Shown: piece after piece, positions 25,393 through 34,495 of the stretch
Layout of the letters: the number at the start of each line of letters is the position of its first letter
Numbering within the stretch: the stretch's first letter is position 1
Notes under the pieces: generated by a model
The model's database searches: none
What the model saw: only the letters and a program-made list of their open reading frames with translations
What the model was told of the DNA's origin: nothing
DNA from: Rhodoluna limnophila
GTDB lineage: Bacteria > Actinomycetota > Actinomycetes > Actinomycetales > Microbacteriaceae
Assembly: GCA_945883505.1 (NCBI GenBank)
Contig: CAMCXL010000007.1
Span: forward strand, 26,453 to 90,452
Direction of reading: 5' to 3'
DNA: 64,000 bases
Made by a program: the position numbers and the translations under genes

Positions 25393-25905
25393 ATGACAGA
25401 GAAACAGCCCTATGAGGTTCTTACCAAACACCCAGGCTTTGAACTTAGGAGTTACCCTGCCGGTATCCAGATCGAAACCACCGTCCGCGGTGATTTCGTT
25501 CGGGCGGGGAACTTAGGCTTTGGCCCGCTAGTTCGATTTATTTCTGGCAATAACAGGGCCAATCAGTCAATCGCCATGACTGCCCCGGTAATCCAAGAAT
25601 CGGCCGGCCCAAAGACTCATATGGTCAGATTTGTCCTTCCGGAGGACATGAGAGAATCCCAAGTTCCAGAAAGCCTAGATCCATCGGTAAAAGTAATCAA
25701 AGTCCCAAAACACATCGCAGCGGCCAAGCGCTTTTCCGGTTCCTGGGACCAAGACAAGTTCGATTCAGAAGGTGCGAAGTTAGTTAGCGAGTTGTTAACT
25801 TCCGGTTTAGAAACCGTGGGTAGCTTGTATTTCGCCAGGTACGACCCACCCTGGAAGCCTGGCTTTCTCAAGCGCAATGAGGTTTTGATTAGGGTCAAAG
25901 GCTAG
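25393..25905 (+). CDS. SOUL heme-binding family protein
   Basis: 170 residues. Family features: YEVLTKHPGFELRSYPAGIQIETTV, then GFGPLVRFISGNN, SIAMTAPVIQE and a C-terminal ARYDPPWKPGFLKRNEVLI block, all standard for SOUL/HBP proteins. Vertebrate members bind heme, but many bacterial ones lack a proven ligand, so heme binding is not assured. Cytoplasmic, no signal peptide. Followed 11 nt later by arsC on the same strand. Confidence 0.88.
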   Translation: MTEKQPYEVLTKHPGFELRSYPAGIQIETTVRGDFVRAGNLGFGPLVRFISGNNRANQSIAMTAPVIQESAGPKTHMVRFVLPEDMRESQVPESLDPSVKVIKVPKHIAAAKRFSGSWDQDKFDSEGAKLVSELLTSGLETVGSLYFARYDPPWKPGFLKRNEVLIRVKG

Positions 25906-25916
25906 GAGATACCACC

Positions 25917-26324
25917 GTGTCAAATCTTGCAACAGTTTTGTTTGTCTGCGTTCATAACGCAGGAAGATCTCAAATGGCAGCTGGATATCTTCGTCACCTC
26001 GCGGGAGATCAAATCAAAGTGCTATCGGCCGGAACAGAGCCCGGAACCGAGATCAACAAGATGGCGATGGCAGTCATGCTCGAAGAAGGCATCGATCTTT
26101 CAACTGCAACGCCTGAGAAGCTCTCCGACGAAAAGGTTTTAGAAAGCGACTACGTGATCACCATGGGCTGCGGTGATGCCTGCCCATTCTTTCCAGGCAA
26201 GACCTACCTCGACTGGCCACTAACCGATCCAAAAGATCAACCAATCGAGGTGGTTCGAGAAATCAGGAACGAAATTAAAGCCAAGGTTGAAGCACTGATT
26301 GCCGAGGTAAAAGCTAGCGCTTGA
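25917..26324 (+). CDS. arsC: Arsenate reductase, low-molecular-weight phosphatase type
   Basis: 135 residues. Active-site P-loop CVHNAGRS (Cys11 to Arg17) of the LMW protein tyrosine phosphatase fold, resolving-type cysteines at 85 and 89 (MGCGDACPF), and the DWPLTDP loop with the general-acid Asp. This is the thioredoxin/mycothiol-linked arsenate reductase group; a phosphatase role is the main alternative. GTG start with AGGAGAT 7 nt upstream. No arsenite exporter or classical arsR operon beside it. Its 3' end overlaps the converging HTH gene by 11 nt. Confidence 0.85.
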   Translation: MSNLATVLFVCVHNAGRSQMAAGYLRHLAGDQIKVLSAGTEPGTEINKMAMAVMLEEGIDLSTATPEKLSDEKVLESDYVITMGCGDACPFFPGKTYLDWPLTDPKDQPIEVVREIRNEIKAKVEALIAEVKASA

Positions 26325-26820
26325 CGCTGTTTTTTACCTTGGTTGCAATTGACTTAGCTTCTTTTTTGACCTGAGTGGTTTCTTTTTGAACTTCGCGCTT
26401 GACCTCAGCGAGAATGCGCCCCAGTTCCTTCCCCCACTTCTTGGGATCGACGTCAACGTTGTCTTTGACCTTGGTGGAAACCCAGTCCGATCCTTGCGCA
26501 ACCACAGCCCCAAATTTCTCACCCAAGTCAATAAGCTGCAGCTCGAGGTTTGAAACAGCGGAGGTCTCGGCGACCTTGGCGAGCCAGGAAACGTAAGGAC
26601 CAAAACCCTTGGTGTTTAGCGAATACTTTTTACTCGCGCCAGAGCCAGTTGACTTCACTAGCTTGGCTTCAACCAAAGAGGCAACAATTGTTGTCAGCTG
26701 CTCTGGTTTTAGCCTTGAAAATTCCGCTGTCTTGGAAACCGTGGAGCCTGGCTTATCGGCCAGCGTCTCTAAAACTAGTCTCGCCTTAGGGTCGGCTATT
26801 GCCTTGAAAATGTCAGTCAT
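26314..26820 (-). CDS. ArsR-like HTH protein with lysine-rich C-terminal helix
   Basis: 168 residues. N-terminal winged-helix-like domain (MTDIFKAIADPKARLVLETLAD... LKPEQLTTIVASLVEAKLV), a middle part VSWLAKVAETSAVSNLELQLIDLGEKFG, and a strongly basic helical C-terminus of about 40 residues (EVKREVQKETTQVKKEAK). Likely DNA-binding, but no metal-binding Cys motif is present, so it is not a classical ArsR sensor despite lying against arsC. Start ATG overlaps the stop of proC (ATGA), so the two are co-translated. Function unknown. Confidence 0.65.
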   Translation of the reverse strand: MTDIFKAIADPKARLVLETLADKPGSTVSKTAEFSRLKPEQLTTIVASLVEAKLVKSTGSGASKKYSLNTKGFGPYVSWLAKVAETSAVSNLELQLIDLGEKFGAVVAQGSDWVSTKVKDNVDVDPKKWGKELGRILAEVKREVQKETTQVKKEAKSIATKVKNSVKR

Positions 26821-27647
26821 GTTTGTTTACCTATCTCAATTGCCCGGGCCAAAGCTGCACCGGTTGCTTCAATGAATAACTTTTCTAATTGTGCTTCATC
26901 AAATTTGTTAGTTGCCTGCATGGTGGTTCCATTAGGAGAGGTCACCTGATCTCTCAATTCCTTGGGTGTGTGTTCAGATGCGGCAAGCAAAGTCGCCGAG
27001 CCTAGAAATGTTGCTCTAACCATCAAGTTGGCTTCTTGTTCACTAAAGCCCATCTTCTGGGCTGCAACCATAAGTTTCTCGGCGAAGTAGAAAACATATG
27101 CCGGACCAGATCCCGAGATGGTGCTCAAGGCATTGATTTTGTCTTCGTCAACGATTAACACTTGCCCGACAGTTTCAAAAAGCTGCTTGGCGATACCCAT
27201 CTCACTGTCGCTAGCGGATTTGCCCTTAGCAATGCCGGTAACACCGTGTCCAACAATCGAAGGAGTGTTTGGCATTGCCCGAATCACAGAAACCTTTGAA
27301 CCAATTGCTTCTTCCATTGCGGAGGTGGTTATCCCAGCGGCTACCGAGACAACCAGGGCACCGTCTTTGACGGTGTCCTTTATCTGGTTCAAGGTTTCAA
27401 TAACCTTCCCGGGCTTGACTCCAATAAGCAAAATATCTGCACCTTTGGAAGCCTCAGCATTGGCCGAGGCTGAATCTTCTAGTGAAAAAGTTGAGATAGA
27501 AAACTTGGTCGCTAACGCCTTGGCAGTTGCCGCTGTTGCCGTTGAGGCCCGGATGGACTCAGCCGCGGTGCCGGCTGCGATCAGGCCACTAAGAATGGCC
27601 CCGCCCATAGAACCCGCGCCAAGGATTGCGATTTGCTTGTTTTCCAT
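26817..27647 (-). CDS. proC: Pyrroline-5-carboxylate reductase
   Basis: 276 residues. Rossmann NAD(P) motif GAGSMGGAI at 10-18, DILLIGVKPGKV, RAMPNTPSIVGHGVTGI and the C-terminal ISGSGPAYVFYFAEKLM / LRDQVTSPNGTTMQA blocks are all diagnostic of P5C reductase. Last step of proline synthesis. ATG at 27647, with minus-strand TAAGCT 6 nt upstream, suggests a leaderless transcript that continues into the HTH gene. Confidence 0.95.
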   Translation of the reverse strand: MENKQIAILGAGSMGGAILSGLIAAGTAAESIRASTATAATAKALATKFSISTFSLEDSASANAEASKGADILLIGVKPGKVIETLNQIKDTVKDGALVVSVAAGITTSAMEEAIGSKVSVIRAMPNTPSIVGHGVTGIAKGKSASDSEMGIAKQLFETVGQVLIVDEDKINALSTISGSGPAYVFYFAEKLMVAAQKMGFSEQEANLMVRATFLGSATLLAASEHTPKELRDQVTSPNGTTMQATNKFDEAQLEKLFIEATGAALARAIEIGKQT

Positions 27648-27712
27648 AGGTCAAGCTTAACCAACCAGCCGTATCGGTGGGTCAGGGTAGTTTTAGAAGC
27701 GATTGGAGGATC

Positions 27713-29047
27713 ATGGCAAAGACCAAAGCAGAGTACTCGTGTGTGGAGTGTGGCTGGAGCACAGCCAAATGGGTTGGCCAGTGCGGTGAGTGCCAGTCCT
27801 GGGATACCGTCCAGCAAACCGCCCTGGGTAAGGGCCGAGGCATTGGAGTGGTTCGCTCGATAAGGCCTGCGGCCATCGGAGATAACTTTGCCGCCAAACC
27901 AATCACCGAAGTTTCCACCGAACAGGTTCACTCCCGCCCAACCGGAGTTTCAGAGTTTGACCGAGTGCTCGGAGGAGGCATTGTTCCAGGGGCGGTTGTG
28001 TTACTTTCTGGAGAGCCCGGGGTTGGTAAGTCCACCCTGCTGTTGGAAGTTGCTGCCAACAGCGCCAAATCTGGGCTCAAGGTTTTGTATGTCAGCGGTG
28101 AGGAATCAACCGGTCAGATAAAGCTGCGCGCCGATAGAACCGGCGCACTTTCAGATAATTTGTATTTGGCTTCCGAAAATGATCTGGCAACCGTGCTTGG
28201 ACAGGTTCAGCACCTAAAACCCGAGCTATTGATTGTTGACTCGGTGCAGACCATCATCGCCGGAGAAATTGATGGTGCCGCCGGTATGCCCTCTCAGGTA
28301 AGGGAAGTGGCCGCAAACTTGATCCGGGTAGCCAAAGAATCTAACCTTCCGATTATTCTCGTTGGTCATGTCACCAAAGACGGCACCGTTGCCGGACCTA
28401 GGGCGCTTGAGCACCTGGTGGATGTTGTTTGTCATTTCGAAGGAGATAGGCAAACCAGCCTTCGGTTTATTCGTACCTTTAAAAACCGCTTCGGTCCAAC
28501 CGACGAGGTTGGCTGCTTCGAGATGACCGGTGATGGAATTCTCGAAGTTCCAGACCCCAGCGGACTGTTTTTGTCCCGCTCCGAAACCGAAGTTTCTGGA
28601 ACCTGTGTGACTGTAACCCTTGAGGGCAAGAGAGCGATGATCTCTGAGATCCAGGCGCTGGTTGTCAAAAGCTCAACCGCCCAACCAAGAAGAGTCACAA
28701 ACGGAGTTGACTCTTCAAGAGTTGCAATGCTGCTAGCTGTCTTAGAGCGCCGAGCGGGGCTGAAGCTCTCCGAATTAGACGTTTACGTGTCAACGGTTGG
28801 CGGAGTAAAAATCTCTGAGCCTTCGGCTGATTTAGCAATCGCCCTGGCGATTGCATCAGCCATCAAGGATCAGCCCATTTCCCACGATGTGGTTGCCTTC
28901 GGCGAAATCAGCCTCGCCGGAGAAATCAGAAAAGTGAACCAAGCAGCAATTCGACAAAACGAAGCGAAGCGACTTGGGTTTACGAAAGTAATTGACTCGA
29001 GCTTCACTCAGCTGAACAAGGCCCTGGCCGCTGGCCTAAAGGGTTAG
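27713..29047 (+). CDS. radA: DNA repair protein RadA (Sms)
   Basis: 444 residues from ATG 27713, chosen because GGAGG lies just upstream. N-terminal zinc finger CVECGWSTAKWVGQCGEC, RecA-like ATPase core with Walker A GEPGVGKST, the RadA-specific KNRFGPTDEVG motif, and a C-terminal Lon-protease-like domain (YVSTVGGVKISEPSADLAIA). RadA drives branch migration during recombinational repair. Ends 12 nt before the converging gene at 29060. Confidence 0.95.
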   Translation: MAKTKAEYSCVECGWSTAKWVGQCGECQSWDTVQQTALGKGRGIGVVRSIRPAAIGDNFAAKPITEVSTEQVHSRPTGVSEFDRVLGGGIVPGAVVLLSGEPGVGKSTLLLEVAANSAKSGLKVLYVSGEESTGQIKLRADRTGALSDNLYLASENDLATVLGQVQHLKPELLIVDSVQTIIAGEIDGAAGMPSQVREVAANLIRVAKESNLPIILVGHVTKDGTVAGPRALEHLVDVVCHFEGDRQTSLRFIRTFKNRFGPTDEVGCFEMTGDGILEVPDPSGLFLSRSETEVSGTCVTVTLEGKRAMISEIQALVVKSSTAQPRRVTNGVDSSRVAMLLAVLERRAGLKLSELDVYVSTVGGVKISEPSADLAIALAIASAIKDQPISHDVVAFGEISLAGEIRKVNQAAIRQNEAKRLGFTKVIDSSFTQLNKALAAGLKG

Positions 29048-29059
29048 TTCTATTAGCTG

Positions 29060-29689
29060 CTAGTTCAGAACAAACTGCTGCGAGTTATTTGATAGCTCGC
29101 CGTTTACTTCAACCTTCAGATGATAGCTTGCTCCATCTGTGATAACCGGTGGTTGCTCCGCTCCACAACCGGAATCACTCGAGAAGACTTTTTCCCAAGG
29201 AGAGGGTTCACTCTCGATTGATTCGCCGAAGGGCAAATTGATGCTGCTATCAACTAGTTCGTCACGATTACACTGAGCAGATTTCCAGATAACCTCATCG
29301 CCACTTTGAATCGTGAAGAGCTGGACCTTGCCGCCAGCGTTAAAGGTGCAGTCAACAGAGTTGGTGTTAGTTAGGGTGAACCAAATGTGTGGGGTTTCAT
29401 CGGGTGTAAAAGCGTCTTTTATTTCGCCACTTGAAGAACCAACTCTTGCCTCAACAACAACGGTTCCTGGCGGGCAGGTCCCACCAGCTTGAACTTCAAC
29501 AGAGGATTCTGCCATGCCTTCTGGTAGTTCAAGTTCGGTGGTGGAAGATGATCCACCAAGCCAAGAAGAGATTGCGTTCACTCCAGCCCAGATCAAACCA
29601 ACGAAAACAACCAAGACGATTAGCGCTGCTATTCGGCGGCGGCGGTAAACCTCAGGGGATGGTCTTCTGGATTTAGGCATCTGGGACAT
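29060..29689 (-). CDS. Membrane-anchored extracytoplasmic protein of unknown function
   Basis: 209 residues. Positively charged N-terminus (SRRPSPEVYRRRR), one TM segment at about 24-43, then an extracytoplasmic domain with a Gly/Ser linker. The domain has four Cys (GTCPPG, VDCTFN, AQCNRD, SGCGAEQ), probably two disulfides, and a beta-rich pattern (IWFTLTNTNSVDC). I do not recognise a named family with confidence; a distant likeness to immunoglobulin-like DUF4232/BsuPI-type domains is possible. Minus-strand TAAAAT lies 7 nt before ATG 29689. Confidence 0.7.
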   Translation of the reverse strand: MSQMPKSRRPSPEVYRRRRIAALIVLVVFVGLIWAGVNAISSWLGGSSSTTELELPEGMAESSVEVQAGGTCPPGTVVVEARVGSSSGEIKDAFTPDETPHIWFTLTNTNSVDCTFNAGGKVQLFTIQSGDEVIWKSAQCNRDELVDSSINLPFGESIESEPSPWEKVFSSDSGCGAEQPPVITDGASYHLKVEVNGELSNNSQQFVLN

Positions 29690-29715
29690 GCCTCTAATTT
29701 TAGGATTTGGGGTAT

Positions 29716-30219
29716 CTAGAGCTGCTTAAGCATGCGTGTGTTGCCTAAAGTATTTTGTTTCACCCTTGCCAAATCAAGAAACTCGGCAATACCTTCATCG
29801 TGTGATCGAACTAGTTCGGCATAAACCTCTGGTTCGACCGGAGTTTCCGAGATTGGTTGAAACCCGAGCTTGGCAAAGAATTCAACTTCGAAGGTCAGGC
29901 AAAAGATGCGCTTTAGTCCAATAGCTTTTGCTCTTTCCAAAAGGCTTTCCAAAATCATCTTTCCGATGCCCTTGCCCTGGTGAGCCTCGGCGATAGCCAG
30001 AGTTCTAACCTCGCCTAGGTCTTCCCACATCACATGTAAAGCCCCACAACCAATTACCTTGCCGGATGCGTCTTCGGCAACCAAAAACTCCTGGACCGAT
30101 TCGTAAAGTTCAACTCGCTCTTTGCCAAGCAGCACGCGCGACTGAATCAGCGGACCACAAAGATCGGCAATGGTTCCGATGTCTTTGGTCTTAGCAGGCC
30201 TGACCTTGATTGATTCCAT
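29716..30219 (-). CDS. argA: Amino-acid N-acetyltransferase (short ArgA, GNAT family)
   Basis: 167 residues, a stand-alone GNAT domain: acetyl-CoA site VRTLAIAEAHQGKGIGKMIL, then FFAKLGFQPISETPVEPEVYAELVRSHDEGIAEFLDL, which is characteristic of the short actinobacterial N-acetylglutamate synthase (Rv2747 type). First step of arginine synthesis from glutamate. It follows clpC by 10 nt but has its own possible -10 (TAACAT, minus, 30232-30227) 7 nt before ATG, so separate expression is likely. Confidence 0.85.
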   Translation of the reverse strand: MESIKVRPAKTKDIGTIADLCGPLIQSRVLLGKERVELYESVQEFLVAEDASGKVIGCGALHVMWEDLGEVRTLAIAEAHQGKGIGKMILESLLERAKAIGLKRIFCLTFEVEFFAKLGFQPISETPVEPEVYAELVRSHDEGIAEFLDLARVKQNTLGNTRMLKQL

Positions 30220-30226
30220 CTAACAA

Positions 30227-30232
30227 ATGTTA
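30227..30232 (-). promoter_or_regulatory. -10 element for argA overlapping the clpC stop
   Basis: TAACAT on the minus strand, 7 nt before ATG 30219; it overlaps the last bases of clpC. Suggests argA has a leaderless transcript in addition to any clpC read-through. Confidence 0.4.
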
Positions 30233-32689
30233 GGCGGTTTGAGGCACTGATTCGCGAACTTCGTTCGCGAAGACAAATTCTCCCCCAACAAAATCAACCT
30301 TGATGTGGCTGGAGTTCTTGAGGTTACCCTCAAGAATCTGCTCGGATATCCGGTCTTCAATCTCTCGCTGAACGGCTCGGCGAAGTGGCCTTGCCCCAAG
30401 GCTTGGCTCCCAGCCGATCTCCATCAGACGCTGCTTAGCGGCATCGGTTAGCTCAAGGGTCAGATCGCGCTCTTCGAGGCGAGTGGCAAGGCGCTTGATG
30501 AACAGCTCAACAACCTGGAGTAGCTCTGACTGGGTTAGCTGTGGGAAGACGATGGTTTCATCGACGCGGTTTAGGAACTCAGGTCTAAAGCTGCGCTTTA
30601 GTTCTTCGTTAACCTTTGCCTTCATCAGCTGGTAGTCGTTATCGGAAGAGCCCTCGAGGCTAAAGCCCATAGCTCCGCGGGAGATGTCCCTGGCTCCAAG
30701 GTTTGTGGTCATGATGATCACGGTGTTCTTGAAGTCAATGACTCGGCCCTGACCGTCGGTTAGACGACCCTCTTCAAGAATCTGAAGCAGCGAGTTAAAG
30801 ATATCCGGGTGAGCCTTTTCGATTTCATCGAATAGAACAACCGAGAACGGCTTGCGGCGAACCTTTTCGGTTAGCTGGCCACCTTCTTCGAATCCAACAA
30901 ATCCTGGAGGAGCACCGAACAAGCGAGACACGGTGTGCTTCTCGCCATACTCTGACATGTCCAGCGAGATCAGAGCATTCTCATCGTCGAATAGGAATTC
31001 AGCCAATGCCTTGGCAAGTTCTGTTTTACCAACACCGGTAGGACCGGCAAAGATAAATGATCCGGAAGGGCGCTTCGGGTCTTTCAGACCCGCGCGCTGA
31101 CGACGGATGGTCTTAGAAAGCGCAGCAATTGCAACTTCCTGACCAATGACGCGCTTGTGTAGCTCGTCTTCCATGAAAATAAGCTTTGCGCTTTCTTCCT
31201 CGGTGAGCTTGAACACGGGAATTCCGGTAGCTTGTGCCAGAACTTCTGCGATCAGTCCCTCGTCCACAATTCCTTGAGCAGCAACATTTCCTTTTCGGAA
31301 GGTCTTTTCAAGCTGGGCACGCTCTGCGGTTAGCTTTTTCTCCTCGTCGCGCTTTGATGCGGCAAGTTCAAAATCCTGTCCCTCGATGGCCTTTTCTTTT
31401 TCAACCCTCACTGCAACAATTCGCTCTTCTATTTCGCGAAGCTCTGGTGGCGAAGAAAGAATGGACAGGCGTAATCTTGCACCCGCTTCATCCAGTAGGT
31501 CGATTGCTTTATCCGGAAGGAAGCGGTCGGTGACGTAGCGATCAGAAAGTGATGCGGCTGCAACGATCGCACCATCGGTAATTGAAACCTTGTGGTGGGC
31601 CTCGTAGCGGTCGCGAAGACCCTTCAAGATGTTGATGGTGTGTGGCAGGGATGGCTCGTTGACCTGCACCGACTGGAATCTGCGTGCCAGGGCAGCGTCT
31701 TTTTCAAAGTGCTTTCGGTACTCATCCAGTGTTGTTGCACCAATGGTCTGTAGTTCACCGCGCGCAAGCATCGGCTTGAGAATCGAAGCTGCGTCAATCG
31801 CACCTTCGGCAGCACCGGCACCAACTAGGGTGTGGATCTCATCGATGAAAGTAATGATGTCGCCGCGGGTGCGGATTTCTTTGGTTACTTTCTTGAGGCG
31901 CTCTTCGAAGTCTCCGCGGTAGCGGCTACCGGCAATTAAAGATCCGAGGTCAAGGGTGTAAAGCTGTTTATCCTTTAGAGTTTCTGGAACGTTGCCGGAA
32001 ATGATTGCCTGAGCAAGACCTTCAACAACTGCAGTTTTTCCTACCCCCGGTTCACCAATTAGCACCGGGTTGTTTTTTGATCTGCGAGAAAGAATTTGCA
32101 TGACGCGCTCGATCTCGCGCTCACGACCGATTACCGGGTCAAGCTTTCCTTCGGCTGCTGACTGGGTAAGGTTCTTGCCGTACTGGTCGAGGATCTGCGA
32201 ACCCTTTTGCGGGGCGACTTGTTCGCCACCAACCTGAACGGTTTCTTTTCCTTGGAATCCAGAAAGTAACTGAATAACCTGCTGACGAACACGGTTGGTG
32301 TCAGCGCCTAGGCGAGTAAGAACTTGAGCCGCAACACCCTCACCCTCGCGAATAAGACCCAACAACAAGTGTTCGGTTCCGATGTATGAGTGGCCAAGCT
32401 GAAGAGCTTCGCGAAGCGAAAGCTCTAGAACTTTCTTGGCACGGGGTGTGAAGGGAATGTGACCAGAGGGAGCCTGCTGTCCCTGACCGATGATTTCTTG
32501 AACCTGGTCACGAACGGCGTCTAGGTTAATGCCGAGCGACTCGAGGGCCTTGGCTGCGACGCCTTCGCCTTCGTGGATTAGACCCAAAAGAATGTGTTCG
32601 GTTCCGATGTAGTTGTGGTTTAGAAGCTTGGCTTCTTCCTGGGCCAGAACAACGACTCGTCTAGCCTTATCGGTGAACTTCTCAAACAT
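30230..32689 (-). CDS. clpC: ATP-dependent Clp protease ATPase subunit ClpC
   Basis: 819 residues from ATG 32689, which has AAGGAG at the right distance; the open frame upstream is not family-like. Order of domains: N-domain with two repeats ([20 protein letters not shown] and [22 protein letters not shown]), AAA1 with Walker A GEPGVGKT, a coiled middle with UVR-type segment ([21 protein letters not shown]), AAA2 with GPTGVGKT, and a C-terminal D2-small domain. Unfolds substrates for ClpP. A ClgR-like operator is upstream (32770-32782), suggesting stress control. Confidence 0.96.
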   Translation of the reverse strand: MFEKFTDKARRVVVLAQEEAKLLNHNYIGTEHILLGLIHEGEGVAAKALESLGINLDAVRDQVQEIIGQGQQAPSGHIPFTPRAKKVLELSLREALQLGHSYIGTEHLLLGLIREGEGVAAQVLTRLGADTNRVRQQVIQLLSGFQGKETVQVGGEQVAPQKGSQILDQYGKNLTQSAAEGKLDPVIGREREIERVMQILSRRSKNNPVLIGEPGVGKTAVVEGLAQAIISGNVPETLKDKQLYTLDLGSLIAGSRYRGDFEERLKKVTKEIRTRGDIITFIDEIHTLVGAGAAEGAIDAASILKPMLARGELQTIGATTLDEYRKHFEKDAALARRFQSVQVNEPSLPHTINILKGLRDRYEAHHKVSITDGAIVAAASLSDRYVTDRFLPDKAIDLLDEAGARLRLSILSSPPELREIEERIVAVRVEKEKAIEGQDFELAASKRDEEKKLTAERAQLEKTFRKGNVAAQGIVDEGLIAEVLAQATGIPVFKLTEEESAKLIFMEDELHKRVIGQEVAIAALSKTIRRQRAGLKDPKRPSGSFIFAGPTGVGKTELAKALAEFLFDDENALISLDMSEYGEKHTVSRLFGAPPGFVGFEEGGQLTEKVRRKPFSVVLFDEIEKAHPDIFNSLLQILEEGRLTDGQGRVIDFKNTVIIMTTNLGARDISRGAMGFSLEGSSDNDYQLMKAKVNEELKRSFRPEFLNRVDETIVFPQLTQSELLQVVELFIKRLATRLEERDLTLELTDAAKQRLMEIGWEPSLGARPLRRAVQREIEDRISEQILEGNLKNSSHIKVDFVGGEFVFANEVRESVPQTA

Positions 32690-32769
32690 CTTGTCACTCC
32701 TTGTTTGGGGCATTAAAAATGCCCTAGGTAAAGATGTTAACCAGCCCGAAGGGTCTAAAGAAGGCTTGT

Positions 32770-32782
32770 TCGCCCTAGGCGT
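32770..32782 (-). promoter_or_regulatory. Candidate ClgR operator upstream of clpC
   Basis: Minus strand ACGCCTAGGGCGA followed by AC. It fits every position of the core WCGCYNANRGCGW of the ClgR consensus as I remember it from Corynebacterium, and the flanking WWS-like AAC. The site is 81-93 nt upstream of the clpC start codon and covers the stop codon of the small gene before it. ClgR controls clpC in other Actinobacteria; a clgR gene is not in this window. Confidence 0.5.
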
Positions 32783-32978
32783 TAGAGGCTTTTTCGCGCT
32801 TGGCGCGCTCCTCGGCCTCAATCCTGGCGTAAACCTTGCGCTCGGTGGCATCGGCGCGGAAGATCCCGCGCATAACCACGTAGAACAGGATTCCCATAAG
32901 AACCGGGGGGATTATCGACATACCGAAGTCCCCTAGCCATTCCAGCGGGGTCAGTTGAACTAGTTCGATTTCTTCCAT
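32775..32978 (-). CDS. Small single-TM protein between lysS and clpC
   Basis: 67 residues: acidic N-terminus (MEEIELVQLTPLEWLGDFG), one TM segment at about 20-40 (MSIIPPVLMGILFYVVMRGIF), then a charged, helical tail with many Arg, Lys and Glu (ERKVYARIEAEERAKREK). I know no function; small proteins of this shape are conserved between lysS and clpC in Microbacteriaceae. Starts 13 nt after the lysS stop. No clear ribosome binding site is visible before ATG 32978. Confidence 0.75.
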   Translation of the reverse strand: MEEIELVQLTPLEWLGDFGMSIIPPVLMGILFYVVMRGIFRADATERKVYARIEAEERAKREKASNA

Positions 32979-32991
32979 TTCAACTACTAGT

Positions 32992-34479
32992 TTACTTCAC
33001 CAGCGGGAACAAAATAGTTTCGCGAATTCCAAGGCCGGTGAGGCTCATCAGCAACCGGTCGATTCCCATACCCATGCCACCCGATGGTGGCATTCCAAAC
33101 TCCAAGGCCTTTAGGAACTCTTCGTCTAACTTCATCGCCTCCGGGTCACCGGTTTTTGCAAGGGCGGCTTGTGCAACGAATCGCTCGCGCTGGATTACCG
33201 GGTCAACAAGCTCGGAGTATCCGGTTGCTTGCTCGTAGCCGCGGATATACAAATCCCACTTTTCAACTACACCCTTCTTATCGCGGTGATCGCGAGTCAA
33301 AGGTGAAGTGTCAACCGGGAAGTCCATCACGAAGGTTGGTTTTTTAAGACCCGGCTTCACAAAGTGCTCCCAAAGCTCTTCGACATACTTGCCGTGCAGT
33401 GGGTGGTCGATTTCAATATCGACCTTGTCAGCAATTTTCTTGAGCTCCGCCATCGGAGTCTCCGGTGTGATTTCTTGACCTGCTGCAGAAGATAATGACT
33501 CGAACATTGAAACCCTGTCCCACTCACCCGATAAGTCGTTTTCTTCGCCGCCGTCTAAGGCAACTACTTGAGTACCGAAAACATCCTGAGCGGCGTTTTG
33601 AATAAGTTTCTGAGTCAGCTCAGCCATTGTGCTGTAGTCGCCGTAAGCCTGGTAAGCCTCGAGCATTGCAAACTCCGGCGAGTGAGTTGAGTCAGCACCC
33701 TCGTTCCTGAAGTTTCGGTTTATCTCAAAAACTCTTTCGATGCCGCCAACTACCGCGCGCTTCAAATAAAGCTCAGGCGCGATGCGAAGAAATAGCTCCA
33801 TGTCGAAGGCGTTCATGTGGGTTTTGAAAGGTCTAGCCGATGCGCCGCCGTGCATGGACTGCAGCATTGGGGTTTCAACCTCAAGGTACAGATCGTTGGC
33901 AAAGGTATTCCGAAGCGACTGCATAACCTGGGAGCGAATCTTCACAACCTCGCGAGCTCGGTCGCGAACAATCAAATCTATGTACCTGTGGCGAACACGA
34001 AACTCCTCGGATAGCTCGTTGTGAAGGTTTGGAAGCGGACGGATGGTCTTGGCAGCCATCTTCCAGCTCTCAACCAATATGCTCAGCTCGCCGCGCTTTG
34101 AGGTGATTACTTCACCGTCAACAAATAAGTGATCGCCTAGATCAACTAATTCTTTGTATAGCTCTAGGTTTTCCTCGCCGACTTTATCGAGGCTAACCAT
34201 GGCCTGAATTCTTTCGCCGTCACCGGCTTGCAAAGTTGCAAAGCAAAGCTTTCCGGTGTTTCTTGCAAAAACCACGCGTCCAGCAATTGCAACCTTCTTG
34301 CCAGTGACTGCGTCAATCTCAAGATCCGGAAATTCCGCTCTAACCTCTGAGATGGTGTGGGTGAGGGGTAAAGAAACCGGATATGCATCGGAAAGGTCAT
34401 TAAGTTTTTCGCGCTTTGCCATACGAATGGCAATTTGCTCGGGAAGATCTTCTGATTCGTTTTCTAGATTGTCAGTCAT
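32992..34479 (-). CDS. lysS: Lysyl-tRNA synthetase, class II
   Basis: 495 residues. N-terminal OB domain (GKKVAIAGRVVFARNTGKLCFATLQ), class II motif 1 region VETPMLQSMHGGASARPF, motif 2 FEINRNFRNEGADSTHSPEF, and motif 3 GMGMGIDRLLMSLTG near the C-terminus. ATG 34479 with AGGAGAAG upstream gives a strong ribosome binding site. The LysS-panC adjacency is common in Actinobacteria; here panC ends 16 nt upstream. Confidence 0.96.
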   Translation of the reverse strand: MTDNLENESEDLPEQIAIRMAKREKLNDLSDAYPVSLPLTHTISEVRAEFPDLEIDAVTGKKVAIAGRVVFARNTGKLCFATLQAGDGERIQAMVSLDKVGEENLELYKELVDLGDHLFVDGEVITSKRGELSILVESWKMAAKTIRPLPNLHNELSEEFRVRHRYIDLIVRDRAREVVKIRSQVMQSLRNTFANDLYLEVETPMLQSMHGGASARPFKTHMNAFDMELFLRIAPELYLKRAVVGGIERVFEINRNFRNEGADSTHSPEFAMLEAYQAYGDYSTMAELTQKLIQNAAQDVFGTQVVALDGGEENDLSGEWDRVSMFESLSSAAGQEITPETPMAELKKIADKVDIEIDHPLHGKYVEELWEHFVKPGLKKPTFVMDFPVDTSPLTRDHRDKKGVVEKWDLYIRGYEQATGYSELVDPVIQRERFVAQAALAKTGDPEAMKLDEEFLKALEFGMPPSGGMGMGIDRLLMSLTGLGIRETILFPLVK

Positions 34480-34495
34480 TGGCCTTTTACTTCTC

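Noticed and set aside
27118..27660. 180-codon plus-strand frame opposite proC
   Set aside because: Composition mirrors the antisense of proC; proC motifs are unmistakable on the other strand.
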